Source: an uncultured Lachnospiraceae bacterium (lineage in GTDB: Bacteria > Bacillota > Clostridia > Lachnospirales > Lachnospiraceae). From it: DNA of 50,643 nucleotides. The notes beneath the pieces are model-generated. The model worked only from the letters and a program-made list of their open reading frames with translations, ran no database searches and was not told the DNA's origin. The position numbers and the translations under genes were made by a program. The stretch's first letter is position 1. Each line of letters begins with the position of its first letter. The stretch covers positions 1 through 50,643 of the forward strand of contig CAJUPJ010000025.1 in assembly GCA_910588655.1 (NCBI GenBank), in the 5' to 3' direction. This document shows positions 16,421 to 23,954 of this stretch, piece by piece.

Positions 16421-17296
16421 ATGAATAACCCTGATTATGAATATTATCATGAGAAAAAAACACATGTATCTGTAAATTTCCCATACAATACATATCTTTG
16501 TACTATACCGCTTGATTTTACCCAGGTAAATACACACTGGCATAATGAAACAGAATTTATAATTATTAAAAAAGGCTGTGGCAATGTCTGCGTTGACTTG
16601 CAGGAATATATTGTAACAGCAGGTGACATTATACTTATACTGCCTGGACAGCTCCACTCTATCAGGCAATATGAAGATAACTGCATGGAATATGAAAATA
16701 TTCTTTTCTTCCCAGGACTTTTGTATGGAAACGGGCAGGATTACTGTACTGCCAGCCTGTTACACCCTTTTTTTGAAAACAATTTTGTATTTCCTGCACA
16801 TATTAATAAATCCCTGGATATTTACAGCCAGCTACGCTCATGTATTGACTCTATAGACAAGCTGCGCTCTGCACCAGTCCCAGGATATGAACTCGGGATT
16901 AAAGGTTATCTCTTCCAGTTTTTTTCACTGCTCTTCACAAACCTGGTTGACATAAGTTCCCAGAAACCGGTAAACAGGCACGCTGCCAGGTTAAAGGAAA
17001 TACTTTGCTATATCTCCATACACTATAATGAACCGATTGCTCCTTCTGACGCCGCTGATGCAGCAGGTTTCAGCACATCACACTTTATGAAGTTTTTTAA
17101 AAAACATATGGGATGCACTTTTACAGAATACCTGAATGACCACAGGCTTTCTGTTGCATGTACCCTTCTTTCTACTACAGATAAACCTGTCCTGGAAATA
17201 TCATGTGAAACTGGTTTTGCCAATCTTTCATATTTTAACCGTCTTTTCAAAAAAAAATACGGCATATCTCCAAGAGTATACCGCAAATCGCTATAA
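16421..17296 (+). CDS. AraC family transcriptional regulator
   Basis: A 291-residue regulator. The N-terminal cupin-like sensor (about 20-160) contains HWHNETEFIIIKKG and AGDIILILPGQLHSI, the usual ligand-pocket beta strands. The C-terminal double helix-turn-helix (about 190-290) has SDAADAAGFSTSHFMKFFKK and ISCETGFANLSYFNRLFKKK, ending with GISPRVYRK. Such proteins usually activate sugar-use genes on binding a sugar. Its divergent position suggests glgP as a candidate target, but this is inference. AAAAGGA precedes the start. The gene ends 9 bp before the end of convergent yajC, with no clear terminator between them. Confidence 0.92.
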   Translation: MNNPDYEYYHEKKTHVSVNFPYNTYLCTIPLDFTQVNTHWHNETEFIIIKKGCGNVCVDLQEYIVTAGDIILILPGQLHSIRQYEDNCMEYENILFFPGLLYGNGQDYCTASLLHPFFENNFVFPAHINKSLDIYSQLRSCIDSIDKLRSAPVPGYELGIKGYLFQFFSLLFTNLVDISSQKPVNRHAARLKEILCYISIHYNEPIAPSDAADAAGFSTSHFMKFFKKHMGCTFTEYLNDHRLSVACTLLSTTDKPVLEISCETGFANLSYFNRLFKKKYGISPRVYRKSL

Positions 17297-17305
17297 ACTG
17301 TTTTA

Positions 17306-17617
17306 TTATTTTTCACTGCTCTGCTTGTCTATCTCTACTATATTTTCTTTCTTCATAGGGATACGGCAGTTTTTATTATTACCAAATTCTACAATAACAA
17401 CCTCATCTGTTATATCTATAACTACGCCAAAGAAACCGCTGGTTGTAAGTATGCTGTCGCCTACTTCAAGTGTTGTTATAAGAGCATCATGTTCTTTCTG
17501 CTGCTTTTTCTGCGGCCTGATTGCAAAGAACCAGAATACACCAATTACAACAGCATATACGACTACTATGCTTAAAAGACTTTGTGTCCCGCCACCAGTT
17601 AATAATACTAAATTCAT
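17306..17617 (-). CDS. yajC: Preprotein translocase subunit YajC
   Basis: A 103-residue membrane protein with one N-terminal segment (about residues 14-32), followed by the signature FFAIRPQKKQQKEHDALI and a soluble domain with LEVGDSILTTSGFFGVVIDI. YajC associates with SecDF in the Sec holo-translocase. The start overlaps the stop of tgt by 4 bases (ATGA), showing translational coupling in a tgt-yajC operon, an arrangement common in bacteria. Confidence 0.95.
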   Translation of the reverse strand: MNLVLLTGGGTQSLLSIVVVYAVVIGVFWFFAIRPQKKQQKEHDALITTLEVGDSILTTSGFFGVVIDITDEVVIVEFGNNKNCRIPMKKENIVEIDKQSSEK

Positions 17618-18747
17618 TTTAAATCCTCCTTAAGATTTGCTAATTTTTTACTTTTATATTCTTTATAGCAGCCTTGTTCTATTGCACTGCGTATTTCTTC
17701 CATCAGCGTATTATAAAAATAAAGGTTATGCGTAACCATAAGCCTTAATCCAAGCATTTCTTTGGCTTTTAAAAGATGCCTTATATATGCACGGCTGTAT
17801 GTCCTGCATACAGGACAGCCACATGTTTCATCCAGCGGCCTTTCATCCAGTTCATACTGTTTATTTAAAAGGTTCAGTTTGCCAAAGTTAGTGTAAGCGT
17901 GCCCATGACGCCCGTTCCTTGCCGGGTAAACACAGTCAAAGAAGTCTACACCACGTTCCACTGCTTCCAGTATATTGTCAGGAGTACCAACACCCATAAG
18001 GTAAACTGGCTTATCCTGTGGAAGATATGGCACAGTTTTTTCTATTATATTGTACATTTCCTCATGGCTCTCACCAACAGCAAGGCCTCCAAGCGCATAA
18101 CCGTCAAGTTCCAGTTCTGTTATCCTCTTTGCATGTTCCCTGCGGATATCCTCAAAAGTACCTCCCTGGTTAATTCCAAAAAGAAGCTGCTGCTTGTTAA
18201 TAGTAGTGTCAAGGCTTTTAAGCCTGTCCATTTCTTTTTTACAGCGTACAAGCCACCTTAATGTCCTGTCTGTAGAATTCTGCATATATTCCCTTGTAGC
18301 AGGGTATGGGGTGCACTCATCAAACGCCATTGCAATTGTAGATGCAATATTTGACTGTATCTGCATACTTTCCTCTGGCCCCATAAAAATCTTCCTGCCA
18401 TCAATATGTGAATTAAAATATACGCCTTCTTCTTTTATCTTCCTCAGCCCTGCAAGTGAAAATACCTGGAAACCGCCAGAGTCAGTAAGTACAGGCTTGT
18501 CCCAGACCATCAATTTACGTATTCCGCCCATATCTCTTACAATACCGTCTCCTGGCCTGACATGCAGGTGGTAAGTATTGCAAAGCATAACCTGTGTTTT
18601 AATCCCTTGCAAATCCTGTGTTGAAACAGCCCCCTTCATTGCACCATCTGTACCAACATTCATAAATACTGGTGTCTGTATAGTACCATGTACAGTTTCA
18701 AGCTGCCCTCTCTTTGCATCCCCATCTTTATATAATATCTTATACAT
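17614..18747 (-). CDS. tgt: Queuine tRNA-ribosyltransferase (tRNA-guanine transglycosylase)
   Basis: A 377-residue enzyme that swaps guanine 34 of GUN-anticodon tRNAs for the queuosine precursor preQ1. The catalytic region LTDSGGFQVFSLAGLRKI holds the base-recognition Asp, DCVYPARNGRHGHAYT holds the nucleophile Asp, and the zinc site is formed by CGCPVCRTYSRAYIRHL plus a later His (THNLYFYN). Length is normal. GAGGAAA precedes the ATG at 18747. It is followed by yajC with a 4-base overlap, and a DUF1700-type gene lies 57 bp upstream in the same direction. Confidence 0.97.
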   Translation of the reverse strand: MYKILYKDGDAKRGQLETVHGTIQTPVFMNVGTDGAMKGAVSTQDLQGIKTQVMLCNTYHLHVRPGDGIVRDMGGIRKLMVWDKPVLTDSGGFQVFSLAGLRKIKEEGVYFNSHIDGRKIFMGPEESMQIQSNIASTIAMAFDECTPYPATREYMQNSTDRTLRWLVRCKKEMDRLKSLDTTINKQQLLFGINQGGTFEDIRREHAKRITELELDGYALGGLAVGESHEEMYNIIEKTVPYLPQDKPVYLMGVGTPDNILEAVERGVDFFDCVYPARNGRHGHAYTNFGKLNLLNKQYELDERPLDETCGCPVCRTYSRAYIRHLLKAKEMLGLRLMVTHNLYFYNTLMEEIRSAIEQGCYKEYKSKKLANLKEDLK

Positions 18748-18804
18748 ATTTTCCTCATTTCTTCCGCTTTAATAAAGGATAATACCATTATATGCCATAT
18801 TCTG

Positions 18805-19308
18805 TCAACCTCTCCTGAAATAATCTGCAATAAACTTTATAATTACCAGTACCAAAACAACTGGAAGGATAATGCGTAAAATAATGGCAATTGCAAGCCC
18901 TCCAATAAAAAGCACTAATGAAATAATTCCAATTATAATAATTCCTAGGACAAGTTTCTCATACCATTTAAAATTACGTCCAAATCCTGTTTTATATTTA
19001 AACTCTGTATATACATTATCTTCATCTTCTGCACTGCTTCCATCTTCTTCAAAAGTACCACTGCTGTATTCATTCCTCGCCTGTTCAGTATAAAAATCTG
19101 CCATAGGCCCTTTTGAAGCCTTGAAACTGTCTATAATAGTCCTTGCAATAAGATGCGGGTCACCAAGCTGTTTAAGTGCCTCCTCTTCAGACTCTGCCCC
19201 ATTCTCAATATAATCTTTATAATAACGGATATTTTCTTCTATTTCAGACACTGGGATATTCCCCGCAAGGCTCTCCCTAAGAATATCTAAAAATTCTTTT
19301 TTAACCAT
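18805..19308 (-). CDS. DUF1700/HAAS domain membrane protein
   Basis: A 167-residue protein. The N-terminal helical module (about 1-65) reads FLDILRESLAG, EIEENIRYYKDYIENGAESE and EEALKQLGDPHLIARTI, the HAAS/DUF1700 pattern. This is followed by an acidic linker (about 75-102) and two hydrophobic segments (about 116-160). Proteins of this family are often encoded next to PadR-type regulators and are thought to act in signalling at the membrane; no PadR gene is present here. GGAGGTTAC precedes the ATG. It lies upstream of tgt in the same direction and may share its transcript. Confidence 0.75.
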   Translation of the reverse strand: MVKKEFLDILRESLAGNIPVSEIEENIRYYKDYIENGAESEEEALKQLGDPHLIARTIIDSFKASKGPMADFYTEQARNEYSSGTFEEDGSSAEDEDNVYTEFKYKTGFGRNFKWYEKLVLGIIIIGIISLVLFIGGLAIAIILRIILPVVLVLVIIKFIADYFRRG

Positions 19309-19351
19309 GTAACCTCCATTATATTTCTTATTATGGGATAAAATATGCTAA

Positions 19352-19378
19352 AAGCGCAAGTCAATACGGCTTGCGCTT
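19352..19378 (-). terminator. Terminator after the aldolase gene
   Basis: AAGCGCAAG (19352-19360) pairs exactly with CTTGCGCTT (19370-19378); a T-rich stretch follows on the minus strand. Confidence 0.75.
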
Positions 19379-19417
19379 ATATAACTGCCTTAATCTTAAC
19401 TGGTTTAACCTGTCTGG

Positions 19418-20281
19418 TTAAGCCTTTCCAACTGAACCAAAGAGTTCCATCTTCTCTTTTACAGTAGCCTTAATAGCTTCTGCACCAGGAGCTAAAAGCT
19501 TACGTGGGTCAAATCCCTTGCCCTGCTGGTCTTTGCCTTCTTCAATATACTTGCGTGTGGCTTCCTGGAATGAAAGCTGGCACTCTGTATTAACATTAAT
19601 CTTAGCAACGCCAAGTGAAATAGCCTTTTTAATCATGTCAGCAGGAATTCCTGTGCCACCATGAAGAACAAGAGGCATGTCCCCTGTCTTAGCCTGGATT
19701 GCATCAAGAGTTTCAAAACTGAGCCCCTGCCAGTTTTCAGGATATTTGCCATGAATATTGCCGATACCTGCTGCAAGCATTGTAACACCAAGGTCTGCAA
19801 CCATCTTACACTCGTCAGGGTCTGCACATTCACCAGCGCCAACTACACCATCTTCTTCACCGCCTATTGAACCGACTTCTGCTTCAAGTGAAAGCCCAAG
19901 GATATCACATGCATGTACTAACTGTGTAGTCTTGTCGATATTCTCTTCAATAGGATAATGTGAACCATCAAACATAATTGATGAAAAACCTGCATTAATA
20001 CAAGCCTTTGCACCTTCAAATGAACCATGGTCAAGGTGGAGTGCTACAGGAACAGTTATATTTAACTCTTCAAGCATACCATTAACCATTCCTACTATTG
20101 TCTTGTAACCACACATATACTTGCCAGCACCTTCAGATACACCTAAGATAACAGGTGAATTTAATTCCTGTGCTGTCTGTAAAATGGCTTTTGTCCACTC
20201 TAAGTTGTTGATATTGAACTGGCCAACTGCATATTTGCCAGCTTTAGCTTTAGTAAGCATTTCTTTAGCTGATACTAACAT
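19418..20281 (-). CDS. fba: Class II fructose-1,6-bisphosphate aldolase
   Basis: A 287-residue zinc-dependent aldolase that splits fructose 1,6-bisphosphate into dihydroxyacetone phosphate and glyceraldehyde 3-phosphate in glycolysis. Visible are GQFNINNLEW near the N-terminus, VALHLDHGSFEGAKACINAG (catalytic Asp and zinc His), SLEAEVGSIGGEEDG, GNIHGKYPE (zinc His) and LVLHGGTGIP (zinc His and phosphate loop), then KINVNTECQ. Length is typical. GGAGGTT precedes the ATG; a TATAAT at 20324-20319 is the likely -10. It is transcribed alone with its own terminator. Confidence 0.96.
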   Translation of the reverse strand: MLVSAKEMLTKAKAGKYAVGQFNINNLEWTKAILQTAQELNSPVILGVSEGAGKYMCGYKTIVGMVNGMLEELNITVPVALHLDHGSFEGAKACINAGFSSIMFDGSHYPIEENIDKTTQLVHACDILGLSLEAEVGSIGGEEDGVVGAGECADPDECKMVADLGVTMLAAGIGNIHGKYPENWQGLSFETLDAIQAKTGDMPLVLHGGTGIPADMIKKAISLGVAKINVNTECQLSFQEATRKYIEEGKDQQGKGFDPRKLLAPGAEAIKATVKEKMELFGSVGKA

Positions 20282-20394
20282 AACATAACCTCCATCTCTT
20301 TATAGTTTCCTCGTACCCATTATATACCATTCCAGGCAAAAATGGAATAATAAATGCGGTTATATTTGTAAAAATTTCTTAAATATAGATAATA

Positions 20395-21561
20395 TTATAT
20401 ATACGATTTATCAATTTTTATAACTGCCTTGCATCCTGGATACATTTTTTCAATCCTGTTACATACCTGTTCTTTTATCTCTTTATCCCTCTTATGGTAA
20501 TCAGGCGGTATTATCATATCAAATATTATATTATCATAATCCTGGCATGGCACTATCCTTAAATCATGTATTGAAAGCCTTTCATCTACTGACTGGACAG
20601 CTTTTACAACCTCTTCACGCACTTCCTTTGTCCTGTTGTCATTTATATCAACCGGGTCCATATGGATTACACACTCACAATTAAACCTGTCATTCAAATC
20701 ATTCTCAATATGGTCTATTAAATCATGTAATTCATAAATATTCCTGTCACCTGGCACTTCCGCATGTAGTGAAACTATCATTCTGCCCGGACCATAATCA
20801 TGTACTATTAAATCATGCACACCAAGTATTCCTTCATGTGACATAATAATACTGTCTATTACCTCTACTATTTCTTTAGATGGTTTCGTTCCAAGAAGCG
20901 GGGATATAGTGTCTTTAGCTGCATTATATCCGGCAAAAAGTATAAATATGGCAACAAGCGCACCTGTATAACCATCTATATTAGTACCTGAACACTTCAT
21001 TACAACCATTGATACAAATACTACCAGAGTAGCCACAGAATCGCTTAAACTGTCTGTTGCTGTTGCTTTCATTGCGGCGGAATTAATCTTCCTTCCAATC
21101 CTGCTGTTATAAAATGCCATATAAAGCTTTATTAAAACAGATGCCGCCAGGATAATAAAAGCAGCGGCACTTGTATCAATTTGGACAGGATTAAGTATTT
21201 TAACAGCGGAACTTTTTAAAAGTTCAAACCCCATTAAAATAATTGCCATAGATACAATAAAACCTGATATATACTCAACCCTGCCATGTCCAAAAGGATG
21301 CTCCTCATCAGGACTCATTCCTGTCACTTTAAAACCTGCAAGCGTTATTATGGAAGAACCTGCATCAGATAAATTATTAAATGCATCTGCCATTATTGCA
21401 ACAGAACCACTTATCCGTCCTGCAAAATATTTAAAAGCAAACAGAAGTATATTTAAAAATATTCCTATAATGCTTGCAAGTATTCCATATTTCCTTCTTA
21501 CTACAGCATCACTGTAATTATTATAATCCTTAATAAAAAGCTTCCTTAGCAATGAAACCAT
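20395..21561 (-). CDS. Cation diffusion facilitator family transporter
   Basis: A 388-residue metal efflux protein of the CDF family, exporting Zn, Mn, Fe or similar divalent cations in exchange for protons. Six membrane segments span about residues 25-215. The metal-site motif DAFNNLSD in segment II and ATDSLSDS in segment V supply the conserved Asp residues. The cytosolic C-terminal domain (HDLIVHDYGPGRMIVSLHAE, ECVIHMDPVD) senses metal, and an extra roughly 70-residue C-terminal extension follows. The start at 21561 is preferred over an upstream TTG at 21576 because GGGAGA lies just before it. It follows the SCIFF maturase gene after 31 bp in the same direction and is probably co-transcribed. 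Confidence 0.9.
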   Translation of the reverse strand: MVSLLRKLFIKDYNNYSDAVVRRKYGILASIIGIFLNILLFAFKYFAGRISGSVAIMADAFNNLSDAGSSIITLAGFKVTGMSPDEEHPFGHGRVEYISGFIVSMAIILMGFELLKSSAVKILNPVQIDTSAAAFIILAASVLIKLYMAFYNSRIGRKINSAAMKATATDSLSDSVATLVVFVSMVVMKCSGTNIDGYTGALVAIFILFAGYNAAKDTISPLLGTKPSKEIVEVIDSIIMSHEGILGVHDLIVHDYGPGRMIVSLHAEVPGDRNIYELHDLIDHIENDLNDRFNCECVIHMDPVDINDNRTKEVREEVVKAVQSVDERLSIHDLRIVPCQDYDNIIFDMIIPPDYHKRDKEIKEQVCNRIEKMYPGCKAVIKIDKSYI

Positions 21562-21592
21562 ACTTCTCTCCCGCAATTCTTAACCAGACATG

Positions 21593-22954
21593 TTACTCCA
21601 TTTGTTCACACACCTTGGAAAGTATAGCACATTCAAGGCGCTTTCTCATAATTTTGCATGACAGCTCATATGGCTTATGTATATCACCATTATAAATATA
21701 ATTATTGGCATTACATCCGCCACTACAGTAAAACTTAGCCCAGCAGTCCCTGCAGGAAGTTTTGGAATATACATGGCATCCTGCAAATTCTTTCTTAATC
21801 TCTTCATTAAACGTATGTTCATAAAGATTTCCCATTTTATATTCTTCATGGCCGACAAACTGGTGGCATGGGTAAATATCACCATCAGGAGTAACTGCCA
21901 CATATTCATTGCCGCTTCCACATCCCCTGAGCCTTTTTATTACACAAGGGCCTTGGTCGAGGTCAATCATAAAATGGAAGAAATTTATGCTTCCGTTATT
22001 TTTTTTAATTTCTGCAATTTTATCCACAAGTTTGTCATATTCACTGTAAATCTGGTCTAAATCTTTTTCAGTAATTGCATATTCCACGCTTTCATCTTCC
22101 ATAACAGGTTCAACCGAAATCTGGTCAAAACCAGCATTATAAAGATGGATTACATCTTCCGAAAAGTCAAGGTTATATTTTGTATATGTACCACGTACAT
22201 AATATTCTTTATCCCCCCGCTTTTCAACAAGGCGTTTATATGCTTCTGTAATTTTATCATAAGAGCCGCTTCCATCAACACGTACCCTCATCTTATCATT
22301 AACTTCCTTGCGCCCGTCTATTGAAAGCACAACATTGGACATTTCATTATTAATAAAATCAATCTTGTCATCTGTAAGCAGCATGCCATTTGTAGTAATT
22401 GTAAACCTGAAATTCTTGCCAAATTCCTTTTCCTTGCTTCTTGCATAATTTACAATTTCCTTTACCACTTCAAAATTCATAAGCGGTTCACCGCCAAAGA
22501 AATCCACTTCTAAATTTTCACGCCCTTCAGACTGTTCCAGCAGGAAATCTATAGCAGCCTTGCCAGTTTCAAGCGGCATAAGCTTCCTTCCTGTGCCAAA
22601 ATCCCCAGTAGCAGCAAAACAGTATTTGCAGCGCAGGTTACAGTCATGTGCAATATGCAGGCACAGGGCTTTAACTGGCGACTTTACTGCGGTTTCTGCA
22701 TAATCACCATAAACATCCTGGCTGAATAATAACTGTTCATTATATAATTGTAAAATTTCATTATATGCTTCTTTTATATCTTCATTATTATATTTGCCAT
22801 TTAACTTTGCAATTATTTCCTTCGGGCACTCTCTTTCAAATGGAGGCTCTATATAATCAAGAAGCCCATATGTAATATCATCTACAACATGGACGCCTCC
22901 GCTGTTTACATCCAGCACTATATTTATATCCTTTGATTTAAATTTATGTATCAT
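21593..22954 (-). CDS. scfB: SCIFF radical SAM/SPASM maturase
   Basis: A 453-residue radical SAM enzyme that installs thioether bonds on the cysteines of the SCIFF peptide encoded just upstream. The N-terminal part (about 1-95) holds a peptide-recognition region. CNLRCKYC with cysteines 105, 109 and 112 binds the catalytic 4Fe-4S cluster, followed by DFFGGEPLMN. The C-terminal SPASM domain contains GCGSGNEYVAVTPDGDIYPC and CRDCWAKFYCSGGCNANN, giving the auxiliary cluster cysteines. Length and motifs match the family closely. Its partner gene (23128-23277) and a cation efflux gene flank it. The mature product and role of SCIFF are unknown for this organism. Confidence 0.95.
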   Translation of the reverse strand: MIHKFKSKDINIVLDVNSGGVHVVDDITYGLLDYIEPPFERECPKEIIAKLNGKYNNEDIKEAYNEILQLYNEQLLFSQDVYGDYAETAVKSPVKALCLHIAHDCNLRCKYCFAATGDFGTGRKLMPLETGKAAIDFLLEQSEGRENLEVDFFGGEPLMNFEVVKEIVNYARSKEKEFGKNFRFTITTNGMLLTDDKIDFINNEMSNVVLSIDGRKEVNDKMRVRVDGSGSYDKITEAYKRLVEKRGDKEYYVRGTYTKYNLDFSEDVIHLYNAGFDQISVEPVMEDESVEYAITEKDLDQIYSEYDKLVDKIAEIKKNNGSINFFHFMIDLDQGPCVIKRLRGCGSGNEYVAVTPDGDIYPCHQFVGHEEYKMGNLYEHTFNEEIKKEFAGCHVYSKTSCRDCWAKFYCSGGCNANNYIYNGDIHKPYELSCKIMRKRLECAILSKVCEQME

Positions 22955-23050
22955 TTTCTTTCTTCTGCCTTTCTTTTTTCAAACTAACTTCATTGCCTCT
23001 TTGCAAGGGCGGGTAAAATTACATACCTACATTATAAACAGGGAATAAAT

Positions 23051-23086
23051 ATAATGGCTGCCACAGATATCTGCAACAGCCATTAT
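23051..23086 (-). promoter_or_regulatory. Intercistronic hairpin between scfA and scfB
   Basis: ATAATGGCTGCCACAGAT (23051-23068) pairs with ATCTGCAACAGCCATTAT (23069-23086) with two mismatches. On the minus strand it is followed by ATATTTATT, not a full T run, so it could be a leaky terminator or RNA-stabilising end that lets the peptide be made in excess of its maturase. Confidence 0.6.
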
Positions 23087-23127
23087 ATCCCAGCTATAAC
23101 TAATTAAAGCATATGTAAGGCCTGTTC

Positions 23128-23277
23128 TTACTTATTGTCATCATTAGCACACTTCTGGTTTCCAACTGTGCATGATGTCTTACAAGCTGACTGGCAGGAA
23201 GCCTGGCATTTGCCGCATCCGCCTTTTTTTGCTGTAGCGCTTAAATTAGCCCTGTTAATTGTTTTAATATGTTTCAT
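23128..23277 (-). CDS. scfA: SCIFF ranthipeptide precursor (six cysteines in forty-five residues)
   Basis: A 49-residue ribosomally made peptide precursor that is modified by the radical SAM enzyme encoded downstream. The leader MKHIKTINRANLSATAKKGG is followed by a core with six cysteines at positions 21, 24, 28, 32, 36 and 43 in the pattern CGKC, QASC, QSAC, KTSC, QKC, which is the SCIFF signature. In studied examples the maturase links cysteine sulfur to another residue as a thioether. GGAGG stands 7 bp before the ATG at 23277, and a promoter lies at 23349-23322. SCIFF is nearly universal in Clostridia, which supports the taxonomic reading. It is too short for many gene callers but is unmistakable here. 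Confidence 0.96.
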   Translation of the reverse strand: MKHIKTINRANLSATAKKGGCGKCQASCQSACKTSCTVGNQKCANDDNK

Positions 23278-23321
23278 ATCAAAACCTCCATTTAATTATA
23301 AATATTAATACAAATATTTAG

Positions 23322-23349
23322 ATTATATCATAAATAAAAAAAATTACAA
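23322..23349 (-). promoter_or_regulatory. Promoter of scfA
   Basis: On the minus strand TTGTAA (23349-23344), a 16-bp spacer ending in TGA, and TATAAT (23327-23322) form an extended -10 promoter about 45 bp before the start codon. Confidence 0.65.
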
Positions 23350-23368
23350 CCTTTTACTAAAAACTACC

Positions 23369-23398
23369 AACATAATTTAATTTATGTTGTCCATAATA
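23369..23398 (+). promoter_or_regulatory. SigG-like promoter of the SASP gene
   Basis: CATAATA at 23392-23398 fits the forespore SigG -10 consensus. AACATA at 23369-23374, 17 bp upstream, partly fits the -35. A SigG promoter is expected for this class of gene; the -35 match is only moderate. Confidence 0.5.
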
Positions 23399-23403
23399 AT
23401 ATC

Positions 23404-23573
23404 AAGATAAGTCATAACTTATCTTAAACCGGGAAGATATCAATCCATTATCCTGTCCAGTTACACAAGTTCCTCCTGGCAGCCATTAAAGCTGCCGGGA
23501 TATCCTTGGAACTTATGTGATATGGAAAACGGAATTAAATCATCCCAGACAAAATAAAAGGAGGAATTAAACA
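23404..23573 (+). promoter_or_regulatory. Structured 5' leader of the SASP gene
   Basis: About 170 nt separate the promoter from the start codon. They contain a perfect hairpin AAGATAAGT/ACTTATCTT (23404-23425), then a longer structure in which CACAAGTTCC (23464-23473) pairs with GGAACTTATGTG (23508-23519, one bulge) around an inner GGCAGC/GCTGCC stem (23478-23496). AAAGGAGG follows before the start. I recognise no known riboswitch class. Confidence 0.45.
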
Positions 23574-23789
23574 ATGACAAACAATAATAGTTCAAGAATG
23601 GAAGTACCACAGGCAAAGGAAGCAATGAACAGGTTTAAAATGGAGGTAGCTAACGAAATTGGTGTACCTCTTAAAAATGGCGGATACAATGGAGATTTAA
23701 CATCTGCACAGAATGGTTCAGTTGGCGGAGAAATGGTGCGCCAGATGATTAAACGCCAGGAAGAAGAAATGTCAGGCGGACAGCAGTAA
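23574..23789 (+). CDS. Alpha/beta-type small acid-soluble spore protein
   Basis: A 71-residue forespore protein that coats DNA in dormant spores and protects it from UV and heat. The conserved AKEAMNRFKMEVANEIGVPL contains the EIG site cut by the germination protease GPR, and LTSAQNGSVGGEMVRQMIKR is the second conserved block. AAAGGAGG lies before the ATG. It is monocistronic, with a SigG-like promoter and a strong terminator at 23825-23871. Presence of this gene is direct evidence for an endospore former. Confidence 0.95.
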   Translation: MTNNNSSRMEVPQAKEAMNRFKMEVANEIGVPLKNGGYNGDLTSAQNGSVGGEMVRQMIKRQEEEMSGGQQ

Positions 23790-23824
23790 TAATTTTTAAG
23801 TAATATAATGCTGTAAAAAGCTGG

Positions 23825-23871
23825 CAGGGTGTATATTATATCTAAAAAGTATAATATACACCCTGTTTTTT
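23825..23871 (+). terminator. Terminator of the SASP gene
   Basis: CAGGGTGTATATTAT (23825-23839) pairs exactly with ATAATATACACCCTG (23851-23865), followed by TTTTTT. Confidence 0.9.
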
Positions 23872-23895
23872 AATATATTGCCATAATTATGCAAT

Positions 23896-23930
23896 AAAAT
23901 CTTAATATATTAAAATTACATTAAGATTTT
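23896..23930. repeat. Inverted repeat in front of the sulfotransferase gene
   Basis: AAAATCTTAAT (23896-23906) and ATTAAGATTTT (23920-23930) form an 11-bp perfect dyad in the short promoter region of the next gene; it could be an operator or a leader hairpin. Confidence 0.4.
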
Positions 23931-23954
23931 AAAGACGAAAGACGGGGTATATAC

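Noticed and set aside
23404..23573. Known riboswitch before the SASP gene
   Set aside because: None of the conserved cores I know (for example cyclic-di-GMP, SAM, TPP, purine or T-box) is present.
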